Shown here: piece after piece, positions 1 to 7,918 of the stretch | How the letters are laid out: the number at the start of each line of letters is the position of its first letter | Numbering within the stretch: position 1 is the first letter of the stretch | Assembly (NCBI RefSeq): GCF_000317145.1 | Contig: NC_019697.1 | Coordinates: 2,232,001 to 2,296,000, forward strand | Direction: 5' to 3' | Source: Chamaesiphon minutus PCC 6605 | GTDB lineage: Bacteria; Cyanobacteriota; Cyanobacteriia; Cyanobacteriales; Chamaesiphonaceae | DNA: 64,000 nt | Notes under the pieces: model-generated | The model's database searches: none | The model's input: only the letters and a program-made list of their open reading frames with translations | What the model was told of the DNA's origin: nothing | Made by a program: the position numbers and the translations under genes

Positions 1-1
1 C

Positions 2-448
2 TCTGCTGACTATAACCGAGATGGGCGGGTATCTTATCTTGAAGCCCATGCTTTTGCTAAAGTTGACGAACAAGCTGCCGATTTACCGATCTCCACCTCC
101 GAATCCTGGCTACAATCTCAGCTTTCAGAAGCAGCCACTGCGAATTTACTCGATAAGCAGTCGTTCTCCAAATTGCTAGCCACCGCTCGCCCCGAACAAC
201 GGTTTGTGGTGCAATCTCTGGCTAAACAGATTAATTTCGATCTGGGTAAAAGCTATAGGGATAACTACGATCGGATCGAGGCATCTGATACGGAAGATGA
301 ACTAAAATCTACCTATCTAGCCCGACTGAAAATGGAGCTAACTAATATTGCGATCGAACAGCAGCTTCGGACTAGCAAGAATATCCAAAAAATTGCCATT
401 CTCGATCGATTGTTAAATTGCGAGTCGGGTTCTCTGGGCAAAAGTTAA
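2..448 (+). CDS. C-terminal part of an EF-hand-bearing protein (5' end outside the window)
   Basis: The reading frame is open from the first bases, so only the last 148 residues are present. They begin with an EF-hand-like loop (DYNRDGRVSYLEAH), followed by a helical, charged tail without membrane segments. A DxDxDG loop before EAHA and a TS-rich stretch is, from memory, found in the C-terminal part of some cyanobacterial caspase-like/C13-type peptidases. No catalytic residues lie in the visible part, so that assignment is an inference. The gene ends just before a block of dispersed repeats. Function is otherwise unknown. Confidence 0.6.
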   Translation, partial: SADYNRDGRVSYLEAHAFAKVDEQAADLPISTSESWLQSQLSEAATANLLDKQSFSKLLATARPEQRFVVQSLAKQINFDLGKSYRDNYDRIEASDTEDELKSTYLARLKMELTNIAIEQQLRTSKNIQKIAILDRLLNCESGSLGKS

Positions 449-480
449 CATTTTAACATTTCGATCGATCTCAGAATTTT

Positions 481-640
481 CAACGACTAGAAGTCGTTGC
501 TAGTGATGCAAAGTCCGCCTGTCTTGAAAAGGTGCTCTACTTGGGGAAACCCCAAGACCGCACTTTTCGCTACGCGGACTGGGAGATTAGTCCGCGTAGG
601 CGGACTTTGCACCATGAGCGGCGATTTCAATCGCGCGATG
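481..640. repeat. Dispersed palindromic repeat with a nested insert
   Basis: The outer part matches the repeat at 19872-19979 (a start like AACGACTAGAAGTCGT, then AAGTCCGCCT, then its inverted copy AGGCGGACTTTGC and ATGAGC). Relative to that copy, about 50 bp at roughly 521-571 interrupt the left arm. The insert has its own hairpin (CTTGGGG-AAA-CCCCAAG). One small repeat therefore appears to have jumped into another. Several short open frames here are products of the repeat and are not called. Confidence 0.75.
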
Positions 641-892
641 CAACTGAATCTATACCCAAAGCTTGTTGCAATATCTTACGCTCCTCGATCGATAGTTCCA
701 TCCACACTCTCGGATCGTCTGGTTTTTGCTTATAATGCAGCGCGGTGGTGAGTAAGCATAAGGGTATTCGATCGACTAAATCCACCGCTATCGCCTCGTG
801 CTGCACGAAAATTTGACGACGATTCTCCTACGGAGGCTCTGCCAACGCGCTATCATCGATCTAGACGATCGGATTAAATCGAGGTAAAATCT
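641..892. other. Rest of the 449-892 gene-free stretch
   Basis: No gene is supported between 449 and 892. Apart from the repeat at 481-640, the only recognisable element is a hairpin repeat at 821-850 (GATTCTCCTACGGAG followed by GCCAACGCGC). It is the reverse-strand form of the GCGTAGCGTCTCC repeat family found inside genes elsewhere in the window. The GST promoter presumably lies in the last 40 bp. Confidence 0.5.
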
Positions 893-1570
893 ATGTTGAA
901 GTTTTACTACGCGACGATTTCGGCCAATTCGCAACGAGTTTGGATTACTTTACTAGAGAAACAAATTCCCTTTGAACCAATTATCGTCAACCTGGATGGC
1001 GAACAATTTCAATCCGAATTTACTGCTATCAACCCACTGCAACAAGTTCCAGCGATCGTCGATGACGGATTGCGGATATTTGAATCATTAGCGATTTTAG
1101 ACTACCTCGAAGCGAAATATCCCGTGCCGGAGTTAATGCCAAAAGAATTGGATAAATTGGCAATTGCGCGGATGATTTCGATAATTTCCCTAACTGAGTT
1201 ACAGCCTGCTGCCATTACATTAAGCAAGCAACTGATAGGAGTAGAGATCGATCCAACGAGCGTTGAAAAGGCACGACAACGCGCGAACGCAATTTTACAA
1301 TTTTTTGAGGATACGATTGCTGGCGCAGACAGCAAGCTGTTCGGAGATCGCCCCTACTTCACTGGAAATACATTTACGATAGCCGATATTGTCGCGGGTA
1401 CGCTGGTTCCATCTGTCGCTATGTTTGGTATTTCATTAGATTCTTATCCTGGTTTAAATGCCTGGATCGAGCGATTGTCGCAGCGCGAGAGTTTTCGACA
1501 AACGGCACCAACTCCAGAGGGGGTTCAGGCGGCATTACCAACCATTAAGAAAATTCTAGAAACACGATAA
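893..1570 (+). CDS. Glutathione S-transferase family protein
   Basis: A 225-residue cytosolic GST, the usual length. The N-terminal thioredoxin-like domain (about 1-80) begins MLKFYYATISANSQRVW, where a Ser near residue 11 is the likely glutathione-activating residue. It contains the cis-Pro QVPAIVDD and the ESLAILDYLE glutathione-binding stretch. The C-terminal helical domain carries the N-capping motif FTIADIVAG. Such enzymes conjugate glutathione to electrophiles or act as peroxidases. The substrate cannot be told from sequence. The gene stands alone, 49 bp before a convergent DUF1272 gene. A second GST lies at 11350. Confidence 0.9.
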   Translation: MLKFYYATISANSQRVWITLLEKQIPFEPIIVNLDGEQFQSEFTAINPLQQVPAIVDDGLRIFESLAILDYLEAKYPVPELMPKELDKLAIARMISIISLTELQPAAITLSKQLIGVEIDPTSVEKARQRANAILQFFEDTIAGADSKLFGDRPYFTGNTFTIADIVAGTLVPSVAMFGISLDSYPGLNAWIERLSQRESFRQTAPTPEGVQAALPTIKKILETR

Positions 1571-1619
1571 CAGCATTTTAACCCTACCTTTAATCTGCTT
1601 TAATTAGGTATTTTCTACA

Positions 1620-1931
1620 CTACCGTTGTTCTGGAGGCAAGTTATTAATTGCAGCTACCAGCTTGGCATAAGCAGCTAGATCTACTGGCTTATGTTTGAC
1701 TTTGATGCTGGCAGGATCGTTGCTAAGATAATTGTTATCTTTCCAGTTTTTCGATGGTCGAATCGGTCTGGAAACAAAGCCACCACCACAATTTGGGCAA
1801 ATATTATTGCCTAAAATACTATCCACACAAGTAGCGCAAAAGGTACATTCATAAGTACAAATGCGAGCCTCAAGTGAGTCTGGTGGCAATGCTTTATTAC
1901 AATGTTCGCAGGTTGGTCTAAGTTCGAGCAT
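1620..1931 (-). CDS. DUF1272 zinc-binding small protein
   Basis: A 103-residue protein that opens MLELRPTCEHCNKALPPDS and continues with CTYECTFCATCVDSI and CPNCGGG. These four CxxC-type pairs are the signature of DUF1272, a small cytoplasmic zinc-ribbon-like family of unknown function. The residues after the last pair (FVSRPIRPSKNW) also fit the family, and the tail from about 70 onward is longer than in minimal members. It starts 72 bp from the divergent methyltransferase gene, so the two may share a regulatory region. Confidence 0.85.
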   Translation of the reverse strand: MLELRPTCEHCNKALPPDSLEARICTYECTFCATCVDSILGNNICPNCGGGFVSRPIRPSKNWKDNNYLSNDPASIKVKHKPVDLAAYAKLVAAINNLPPEQR

Positions 1932-2003
1932 AATTCTCCTGTTGGCGATCGTTAACGTTAGACGGCAAGATCCTTTCGATATTAAAGGTTACTAAAAATC
2001 CCT

Positions 2004-2780
2004 ATGAGTACAGACACTCAAACTGAGTACATTGCTGCTTTAATCAATTTACACCGTGGACACGATCGGCAAGGGCCAGGTGACTCTGACTTCTCGCGCC
2101 ATATTTTGAACCATCTTCCTACTTTGCCCCTCAATCCGCGAATTGCCGATCTCGGATGTGGCAGCGGTGCTGGTGCATTGCTGCTGGCACAATACTACCA
2201 AAGTACGGTCGTGGCAGTCGATTCCTCTGCGGTTTTTATCGACGAACTCAAAGCGCGGGCAAAACAGCTCGATCTTGAGCATTTAATCGTGCCGATTCAA
2301 GGTGATATGGGTAAGCTCGATCGGTCAGTGGGTATGTTTGACTTGCTGTGGTCTGAGGGCGCGATTTATCATCTTGGGTTCGAGCAGGGTCTTAAACTCT
2401 GGCGACCGCTGCTTGCGGAGAGTGGTATTGCCGTTATATCTGAGCTAAGTTGGTTTATCGATCGTCCGCCAGAGGCTGCGATCGCATATTGGCAAAATGC
2501 CTATCCAATGATGGGGACTGAGGCTGAGAATATCGTTCGGGCAAATCGGTCTGGCTTTAGCGTACTTTCTACCCATCGGCTGCCGAGTCAGGCTTGGTGG
2601 GTCAATTATTACGAACCGCTGCGCGAACGGATGCAGCAAATCGAAATTACCCCAATTACTCGTTGGCGGAGCCTGTCTGCAAGACAATCGGTTATTGATG
2701 AAACTGAAGCAGAGATGCGAATGTTTGAACGATTTAGCGACTCCTACGGTTATACGTTCTATATTCTGCAAGCAATTTAG
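2004..2780 (+). CDS. Class I SAM-dependent methyltransferase
   Basis: 258 residues. Motif I (IADLGCGSGAGALLLAQ, about 47-63) and the acidic residue of motif II (VVAVDSS) mark a Rossmann-fold S-adenosylmethionine methyltransferase. A motif IV-like LLWSEGAIYHLG follows. The C-terminal part resembles small-molecule methyltransferases of the UbiE/Methyltransf_25 type rather than DNA or rRNA enzymes. No substrate domain is recognisable. The start ATG is the only in-frame one near the beginning. Divergent from the DUF1272 gene. Confidence 0.85.
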   Translation: MSTDTQTEYIAALINLHRGHDRQGPGDSDFSRHILNHLPTLPLNPRIADLGCGSGAGALLLAQYYQSTVVAVDSSAVFIDELKARAKQLDLEHLIVPIQGDMGKLDRSVGMFDLLWSEGAIYHLGFEQGLKLWRPLLAESGIAVISELSWFIDRPPEAAIAYWQNAYPMMGTEAENIVRANRSGFSVLSTHRLPSQAWWVNYYEPLRERMQQIEITPITRWRSLSARQSVIDETEAEMRMFERFSDSYGYTFYILQAI

Positions 2781-2847
2781 AAAAAAGCCATCATTGGGTG
2801 TTATGGCAATCGCTATGACTATTAAGACACTTTCAATCTCAGTCTGT

Positions 2848-2910
2848 GTAGGCAGACTTTGCATTATTAGCGACGATTACCCTACGGGAACGCTCCGCGA
2901 ACAATCGTTG
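2848..2910. repeat. Degenerate composite of two dispersed repeats
   Basis: GTAGGCAGACTTTGCATTATTAG is a decayed copy of the GGCGGACTTTGCATCATGAG repeat. It is followed by CCTACGGGAACGCTCCGCGAA, a member of the hairpin family seen at 821, 5841, 21755 and 38756. The composite sits between the convergent methyltransferase and merR genes. Confidence 0.6.
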
Positions 2911-2929
2911 TGTCCTAACTGCTATATCT

Positions 2930-3664
2930 TCAACTGACCTGGCATTGCAACGCCCGCTCCATATAGGACGCTAAGGCAGCATCGTTTTCTCCCCAATGGC
3001 TAACTGTCTCTCCTCCTTCTTCATACATCTGATTTAAAGCCGCTTCGATTTCAGGATCGCCACCCGTGAACTCCTGAATTAAAGCTTGCCGACGATGCAC
3101 TAAAGCTTGCACCACTTCGCTAGCTGGGTCTGTTCCCTTCTCCATTTCCGCCTGAACTTGGGCAATCAAGTCTTCCCAATCGACTTGTGCCTGTTGCATT
3201 CTTTCTTCTCCCAATAGTTCTTGACGTTGCTTCAGGGTTTCAAGCTGCTCGGGACTATAGTAATTTTCTAGCATGTCCATAACTTGGATAATCTGGAGAA
3301 CTTCTTCAACGGGAACTGCATCAAGTTTTGCGGCAGTTTGTTCGACGCTTTCTAATCGTTCTAAAAGCTGTTGAGACAGCTCGATCTGTTTGCGAACTTT
3401 GGCAACATGCAATTGAACCATTTCGGCAAAGGCACGATCGCCATTATCCAAGCAACTTCGCATATCTTCTAACGAAAACCCAATTTGCTTTAGAGTTATG
3501 ATTTGCTGTAGACGGATGATATCTTGCTTGGCATAAACGCGATATCCAGATTCTGTCCGATGGGATGGAGATAACAATCCAATTTCATCGTAGTAGTGTA
3601 GCGTCCGGATCGACAAGCCCGTTCGTTTCGATAGATCGCCGACTTTAAAGGTTATGGCTTCCAT
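2930..3664 (-). CDS. MerR-family regulator with TipAS ligand-binding domain
   Basis: 244 residues. The N-terminal winged helix (about 5-75) has the MerR signature KVGDLSKRTGLSIRTLHYYDEIGLLSPS...GYRVY. A dimerisation helix follows, then a TipAS-type all-helical domain (about 115-240) that binds drugs or peptides in TipAL, Mta and SkgA. These proteins activate promoters whose -35/-10 spacer is too long. The chosen ATG has AAAGGAG 8 nt upstream; an in-frame upstream start at 3691 lacks one. A matching operator-promoter lies at 3715-3746, so autoregulation is likely. Ligand unknown. Confidence 0.9.
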   Translation of the reverse strand: MEAITFKVGDLSKRTGLSIRTLHYYDEIGLLSPSHRTESGYRVYAKQDIIRLQQIITLKQIGFSLEDMRSCLDNGDRAFAEMVQLHVAKVRKQIELSQQLLERLESVEQTAAKLDAVPVEEVLQIIQVMDMLENYYSPEQLETLKQRQELLGEERMQQAQVDWEDLIAQVQAEMEKGTDPASEVVQALVHRRQALIQEFTGGDPEIEAALNQMYEEGGETVSHWGENDAALASYMERALQCQVS

Positions 3665-3714
3665 TTGTGTAACTCCTTTGTTTACTCTCATTCTTAAAAA
3701 ACAGGAACACTTCT

Positions 3715-3746
3715 ATCTTAAAACCCTCACCTAACGTGAGGGTCAA
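3715..3746 (-). promoter_or_regulatory. Predicted MerR/TipAL-type promoter with operator between -35 and -10
   Basis: On the minus strand: TTGACC (3746-3741), 20 nt, TAAGAT (3720-3715). The spacer is nearly filled by the perfect dyad ACCCTCAC-N5-GTGAGGGT (3723-3743). A 19-20 bp spacer with a central dyad is the hallmark of MerR-activated promoters. The CCTCAC/GTGAGG arms resemble, from memory, the TipAL operator. It lies about 50 nt upstream of the merR start. It could also be read as a weak terminator for the cupin gene upstream. Confidence 0.6.
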
Positions 3747-3875
3747 GAGGGGGAGGCTTCTAATTTAAGAATACACAACTGTTATTACAATACAAGCGAC
3801 ATAATATTTGAGCTGACGCATGTTGAATCTCCTGTAAAAGACTCCACTACTTCATTGTATCGAAGCTTTGTATTG

Positions 3876-4346
3876 CTAATATGGACTGCCATCTTTATGT
3901 GCTATTTTCCAAGTTCCATCAGTCATTTGAGTTGCTTGTAGATCGTTATTTGGATAATCAACTTCATCGCCTGCGGTGCGATCGCCGATCTCCAAATAGG
4001 TCACAATTTCTGACGATCGATTCGCTAATTGATGAGCGATACCTGTCCCCGCTTTGAATCCATAGCAATCTCCCGCCACCATCGAGAATTCCTGTTCTCC
4101 CAATACTAGCGTTGGGGTTCCCTCCAGAATAAAAATAAATTCATCCTGCTTGGAGTGACTATGAGCAAGGGCAGACAGGGCACCAGGTGAAAGATGGGTG
4201 AGATTGACCCCAAACTGAGTCAATCCAAAACACTCGCCTAGTTTTTGTTTTAACCTTCCTTTGACTTGCTCGGCATAAGGTTCGGGATAAATAGTTTTGC
4301 CCATCGTTGCAGGAACAGATTGGGCTGAAATCGGTAATTGGTTCAT
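3876..4346 (-). CDS. Cupin-domain protein
   Basis: 156 residues with a single conserved beta-barrel (cupin_2). Motif 1 is HSHSKQDEFIFILEGTPTLVLG (about 82-103), with two His and one Glu as metal ligands. Motif 2 is GDCYGFKAGTGIAHQLANRS with the last His. It probably binds a divalent metal in the cytoplasm and acts as an isomerase, dioxygenase or sugar/quercetin-type binding protein; the exact activity cannot be assigned. It is the last gene of the minus-strand run that starts near 6670, 77 bp after the membrane-protein gene. Confidence 0.85.
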   Translation of the reverse strand: MNQLPISAQSVPATMGKTIYPEPYAEQVKGRLKQKLGECFGLTQFGVNLTHLSPGALSALAHSHSKQDEFIFILEGTPTLVLGEQEFSMVAGDCYGFKAGTGIAHQLANRSSEIVTYLEIGDRTAGDEVDYPNNDLQATQMTDGTWKIAHKDGSPY

Positions 4347-4423
4347 ATTATTAGCCTCCTAGTTGATGCCACATGGAATAACATTGTCCGGTTGGATTGT
4401 TATGTTTGCCTTGACTGAATTGG

Positions 4424-5140
4424 CTAAAACATTCTGGTAAAATGTGGATGTTTGGTGGTGTTACGACGGAGCAGAATACCTGCCCATACGAACCATACTG
4501 GAACTAGCAGCCCAGCACCAGCACCGATCGAGAATACAATCAGCGGGCGGATGGATAAACCGTAGCCCGCCATCCCAGCAACTAGCGATAATGCTGCCGC
4601 AAAACCCAGATAGCCGAAAAAGCGTGGCAGGTAATTGGAATGCAGGGCAAGCTTGCTAACTATTAAAATCCAGATCCCGATCGCACCAAAGGTAAGCACA
4701 CCATCGCCAATGTCTAGGGCGAGTCCGGCAACGACATGAACTGCCTGTTGGAAAGCAGGATCGGCAGTTGCATACAGCGGAATAATCTTACGATCCCAAG
4801 CCTGTTCCATGAGATGGCTGCGGGCATGAGTCGCAAATCCGAACAGAGCCGCAAGGCCAGACCACAAGACAGCTTCTTGATTCAGCCCGTAAACCATGCG
4901 GGAGATGGCTGGCACTGCCGCGAGACCGCATAACCCTGCGACGATCCAGGCCCAGTGGAAGCACAGGTGTGCCGTAGGCTCCTGAGAGAGTGCCATCCAA
5001 AATTCGTGGGGTGAGACATCAGTTCGTCCCTGAAGTTTCGGTGGCATCAAGAGTGTCACAACTGCTGCTCCAAGGTAAGCCGCAGCCACGCCGAATGAGG
5101 CCATTGCCCATAGATTCTGAATTGTTTTGCTCTGTTGCAT
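4424..5140 (-). CDS. Multi-pass membrane protein of unknown function
   Basis: 238 residues with about six or seven hydrophobic segments (around 10-32, 58-78, 84-105, 135-160, 165-185, 190-210 and 212-232) and polar loops containing HARSHLMEQAWDRK. The architecture resembles DUF4386-type integral membrane proteins, but no signature was recognised. The chosen ATG has AGGAGT 6 nt upstream and starts 1 nt after the stop of the SDR gene, so the pair is translationally close and surely co-transcribed. An in-frame upstream start would overlap the SDR gene. Confidence 0.75.
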   Translation of the reverse strand: MQQSKTIQNLWAMASFGVAAAYLGAAVVTLLMPPKLQGRTDVSPHEFWMALSQEPTAHLCFHWAWIVAGLCGLAAVPAISRMVYGLNQEAVLWSGLAALFGFATHARSHLMEQAWDRKIIPLYATADPAFQQAVHVVAGLALDIGDGVLTFGAIGIWILIVSKLALHSNYLPRFFGYLGFAAALSLVAGMAGYGLSIRPLIVFSIGAGAGLLVPVWFVWAGILLRRNTTKHPHFTRMF

Positions 5141-5141
5141 T

Positions 5142-5945
5142 TCAACTCCTGTTAAGGCCATCTCCTCCAGCCGCAATACCACCATCCACTGGGAGGATCG
5201 TGCCCGTTACCCAGCTTGCATTTGCTAAATAGAGAACAGCATCGGCGATGTCTTTGGGCGTGCCAACCCGACCCAGAGGATGCTGCCAATCTAAAGAATT
5301 TAATGTTTCTGGGGTCAGTTCACCATGAAGGGGTGTGGGGACAATTCCAGGCGCGATCGTGTTGATCCGAATCCGATCCTTGGCCAACTCAAAGGCTAGG
5401 TTTTTCGCCATCGCTGTAATTGCGGCTTTCGCCATAATCGGTGCTGATGAAGGAATTGACTGGCTAGCGTGGAATGTGAGAATCGTCCCAATGTTGATAA
5501 TTGCGCCGCCATCTCCTTGCAAGCGCATTTGCTTGACAGCTTCTTGAGTGAGCGCAAAGGTACCGCGAACATAGTTTAGATATTGGTCTAACTCACCAAT
5601 GCTATATTCAGTGAACGGTTTGACCGCAAAGATGCCAGCATTATTAATGAGCACATTCACTCGACCAAACCTGGAAACAGCTTCGTCAACTAGTTTTGGG
5701 GCAAATGTCGGATCGGTAATGTCACCTGCTACAAGATGGATACGATTCGCCAAGGGCGACACTACGCGAACGGGTCGATCGAGTTTTTGAGCCGCCGTTT
5801 CAAGTTTTGAGAACGTTCTCCCGTTCAGTACTACATTCGCCCGTTCGCGTAGCGTCGGCGCAGCCGAATCGTGCAAAAATGCTTCAGCAATGGCATAACC
5901 TAAGCCAGTTGCACCGCCCGTGATAATTACAGTCTGAGTTGTCAT
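5142..5945 (-). CDS. Short-chain dehydrogenase/reductase (SDR), atypical active site
   Basis: 267 residues. The nucleotide-binding TGGATGLG (9-16), GDITDP and NNAG motifs are present, as is the C-terminal LPVDGG. At the usual YxxxK the sequence reads PIMAK, so the catalytic Tyr seems to be replaced by Pro. The enzyme may be altered or use another residue. About ten residues after EAFL (DSAAPTLRER) are encoded by a dispersed hairpin repeat inserted in frame (5841-5870). The chosen ATG has GGAGG upstream. Middle gene of the minus-strand operon. Confidence 0.85.
   Translation of the reverse strand: MTTQTVIITGGATGLGYAIAEAFLHDSAAPTLRERANVVLNGRTFSKLETAAQKLDRPVRVVSPLANRIHLVAGDITDPTFAPKLVDEAVSRFGRVNVLINNAGIFAVKPFTEYSIGELDQYLNYVRGTFALTQEAVKQMRLQGDGGAIINIGTILTFHASQSIPSSAPIMAKAAITAMAKNLAFELAKDRIRINTIAPGIVPTPLHGELTPETLNSLDWQHPLGRVGTPKDIADAVLYLANASWVTGTILPVDGGIAAGGDGLNRS
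5841..5870. repeat. Hairpin repeat inserted in frame in the SDR gene
   Basis: CCGTTCGCGTAGCGTCGGCG followed by CAGCCGAATC is a member of the GTTCGCGTAGCGTC family also seen at 21755 and 38756. It lies between the first helix and the NVVLNGR strand of the SDR, where related enzymes have only one or two residues. The frame is preserved. Confidence 0.7.
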
Positions 5946-5996
5946 GTTATCTACCTCCAATTTAGTTCAAAGATTTGACTGTCTAGATCGACATTT

Positions 5997-6212
5997 TTAC
6001 TGTGATTGTGGCTGAATGCCTTGCCGAAGTTCTTTCACAGACACGCCAGCAATTCCCCAATCTTCAGTCGCAACTTCATCAATGACAACAAATGTTGTTG
6101 CGGGTGTCTTATTTAGAACACGCACCAAAAGTTCTGTTACACCTTTGATGAGTTCAGCTTTTTGCTTCGCTGTTGCGCCTTCGCGAGTGATTTTGATGTT
6201 TATATAGGGCAT
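5997..6212 (-). CDS. 4-oxalocrotonate tautomerase family protein
   Basis: 71 residues beginning MPYINIKITREGATAKQKAELIKGVTELL, typical of this superfamily. Removal of Met would expose the catalytic N-terminal Pro. A basic residue near position 10 and the C-terminal KELRQG stretch fit the hexameric small tautomerases. AGGAGG lies 8 nt before the chosen ATG; a longer frame upstream overlaps the previous gene and lacks support. Likely role is keto-enol tautomerisation or dehalogenation of a small unsaturated acid. Operon member, 14 nt after the NTF2-like gene and 51 nt before the SDR. Confidence 0.88.
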   Translation of the reverse strand: MPYINIKITREGATAKQKAELIKGVTELLVRVLNKTPATTFVVIDEVATEDWGIAGVSVKELRQGIQPQSQ

Positions 6213-6226
6213 GGTTTGACCTCCTG

Positions 6227-6670
6227 CTAATTTCGGCTTGTTGGCACTATCGCCGTGTCTGGATGGATTGTGTAGTGAAAGACTTTGGCAATGATTTTCC
6301 ATTCGCCCTCAAGCTGAATGAGGGTAAGGAGATCGATAAAATCTTTACCTAGCATGGAACAACGCATTCGGGCGATCGCGGTGACAGCCCCTGCCAACTC
6401 GATCGAATCGATTGAAAATACATAGGGTTCACCGGATGATTCAGGAGAAATTCGTTGCTCGACGATTGGGAAATAGGAATGCATATCCAGGTGGAAGAGT
6501 TCTCCACTAGATGCCGTAAAGTATCGAGCACTGGCATGAAAAACAGTTGCCAAAAGAGCTGTATCACAACGATATAAAGCGTCATAATATCGCTTGAGTA
6601 GATCGACAATCGCGAAATATTCAATGCCGTCAACCTGTTTATCCACCGTATAGACTTGTGCTTGATTCAT
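6227..6670 (-). CDS. NTF2-like/SnoaL-fold protein (putative lumazine-binding type)
   Basis: 147 residues. The alpha+beta cone pattern is clear: helices IVDLLKRYYDALYRCDTALLATVFH, strands ARYFTASSGELFHLD, IDSIELAGAVTAIARMRC and FIDLLTLIQLEGEWKIIAKVFHY. This matches NTF2-like small-ligand proteins that often accompany oxidoreductases. The start ATG has GGAGG 7 nt upstream. It is the first gene of the minus-strand operon and lies 152 bp from the divergent LysR gene, so it is the probable direct target of that regulator. Confidence 0.82.
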   Translation of the reverse strand: MNQAQVYTVDKQVDGIEYFAIVDLLKRYYDALYRCDTALLATVFHASARYFTASSGELFHLDMHSYFPIVEQRISPESSGEPYVFSIDSIELAGAVTAIARMRCSMLGKDFIDLLTLIQLEGEWKIIAKVFHYTIHPDTAIVPTSRN

Positions 6671-6765
6671 AGTTCCTCCGCTTTGGGCTATCACATCTTG
6701 AAGCGCATAGGTTAACCATAACTCTTCACTCAGAAAAGACAAAGATCGATTTAGTTGAATAACTT

Positions 6766-6780
6766 TTCACCTATGGTGAA
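6766..6780. promoter_or_regulatory. Predicted LysR-type operator in the divergent promoter region
   Basis: TTCACC-TAT-GGTGAA is a perfect 6-bp dyad with a T-N11-A core, the consensus geometry of LysR-type boxes. It lies between the divergent lysR gene (start 6823) and the NTF2-like/tautomerase/SDR operon (start 6670). This fits the usual divergent arrangement of LysR regulators and their targets. Confidence 0.6.
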
Positions 6781-6822
6781 TAATATAAGTGGCGATATGG
6801 AGCCTTTTGGGAGTGATTTTCT

Positions 6823-7725
6823 ATGGACAAATTAACTGCTCTGCAAGTTTTTAGACGGGTCGTTGAGTTGGAGAGTTTTAGCCGAGCAGCAGAGGCTCTA
6901 AACTTATCGAATGCGGCTGTTAGTAAAAATGTCCAGGAACTGGAAAAAGAACTGAGAACCCAGTTGATCCATCGGACCACCCGACGTTTGAACTTGACTG
7001 AAGCCGGAAAAGTCTATTTTCAGCGGGTTTCCTCGATTCTGGATGAACTGGAAAGTGTTGAAGAATGTGTTGCCGATCTCTCGGTCAAACCTCACGGACT
7101 GCTTCGCGTGACAGCACCAATGTCTCTGGGTTTAACCCATGTCGCAACAGCCATTTATCAATTTCAATCAATTTATCCAGATATACAGATCGAACTCATC
7201 CTCAACGATCGCTATGTGGATCTCATTGAGGAGGGATTTGATGTGGGGATCAGAGGGGGCGGATTGGTCAACGATAATAGTCTGGTCGCGCATCAAATCG
7301 GCGATATTCAACGGGTCGTTTGTGCGTCACCGACATATCTGAAGCAGTATGGCGAACCAAAATCCCCAGAGGATCTAAAGCAGCACCATTGTGTGATTTA
7401 CACGCTGGCGCGATCGCCCCATGAGTGGAGTTTTGGGCGAGGTCATGAAACAGTATCAGTGCATGTTGATGGATCTTTAAAAGTGAACAATAGCCTTGCG
7501 GCGAGTCAAGCTGCTGTCGCGGGACTAGGTTTGATTTTTTTGCCCCTGTTCACAGTCTTAGATGGATTAGAAGGTGGGATGCTAAAAACTGTCTTGAAAG
7601 AATGGTCTACGGAACCTCTGACCCTGTATGCGATTTACCCAAAACATCGCCAACACTCTGGAAAACTTCAAGTATTTATAGACTTCATGTCGGAGGCTCT
7701 TTCATCAATTGCTGCCAGAATTTAA
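6823..7725 (+). CDS. LysR-family transcriptional regulator
   Basis: 300 residues, standard family length. The N-terminal helix-turn-helix (about 1-60) reads MDKLTALQVFRRVVELESFSRAAEALNLSNAAVSKNVQELEKEL. The linker helix is followed by a type 2 periplasmic-binding-protein-like effector domain (about 90-295) with VIYTLARSPHEW and the LGLIFLPLFTV strand. It most resembles the one-dimensional CrgA/DsdC-like branch regulating divergent oxidoreductase genes. The likely target is the minus-strand operon beginning at 6670 through the dyad at 6766-6780. The effector is probably a substrate of the SDR or tautomerase. Confidence 0.93.
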   Translation: MDKLTALQVFRRVVELESFSRAAEALNLSNAAVSKNVQELEKELRTQLIHRTTRRLNLTEAGKVYFQRVSSILDELESVEECVADLSVKPHGLLRVTAPMSLGLTHVATAIYQFQSIYPDIQIELILNDRYVDLIEEGFDVGIRGGGLVNDNSLVAHQIGDIQRVVCASPTYLKQYGEPKSPEDLKQHHCVIYTLARSPHEWSFGRGHETVSVHVDGSLKVNNSLAASQAAVAGLGLIFLPLFTVLDGLEGGMLKTVLKEWSTEPLTLYAIYPKHRQHSGKLQVFIDFMSEALSSIAARI

Positions 7726-7778
7726 CCATATGGCACTGTCGTGTGCTAATTCTAATCATCTAATAATTACGATCGACG

Positions 7779-7836
7779 ATCCGATCTTTTCCGATCGCGA
7801 ACGGCAGACTTTTACCGATCTTTTCTGGCTGTCAAA
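7779..7836 (+). repeat. GATCTTTTCC-type dispersed repeat, copy 1
   Basis: About 57 bp with CCGATCTTTTCCGATCG, an AACGGCAGACTTTTACC core and GATCTTTTCTGGCTGTCAAA. Close copies occur at 28814-28888 on the same strand and at 54778-54836 on the other strand. Here and at 28.8 kb it precedes the same secreted-protein gene or its remnant, so those two copies are part of a larger duplication. The copy at 54.8 kb is independent. Confidence 0.75.
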
Positions 7837-7918
7837 CTATTTGTGAGAGCTTATTGTGGAGACATGGAGCAGGTTAACACCTTCATCCCAACCCACAACT
7901 AAAACAGGAACGATCGTC

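Noticed and set aside
497-751. Two overlapping open frames on the plus strand
   Set aside because: Both run through the nested repeat at 481-640; low-complexity translation and no start signals.
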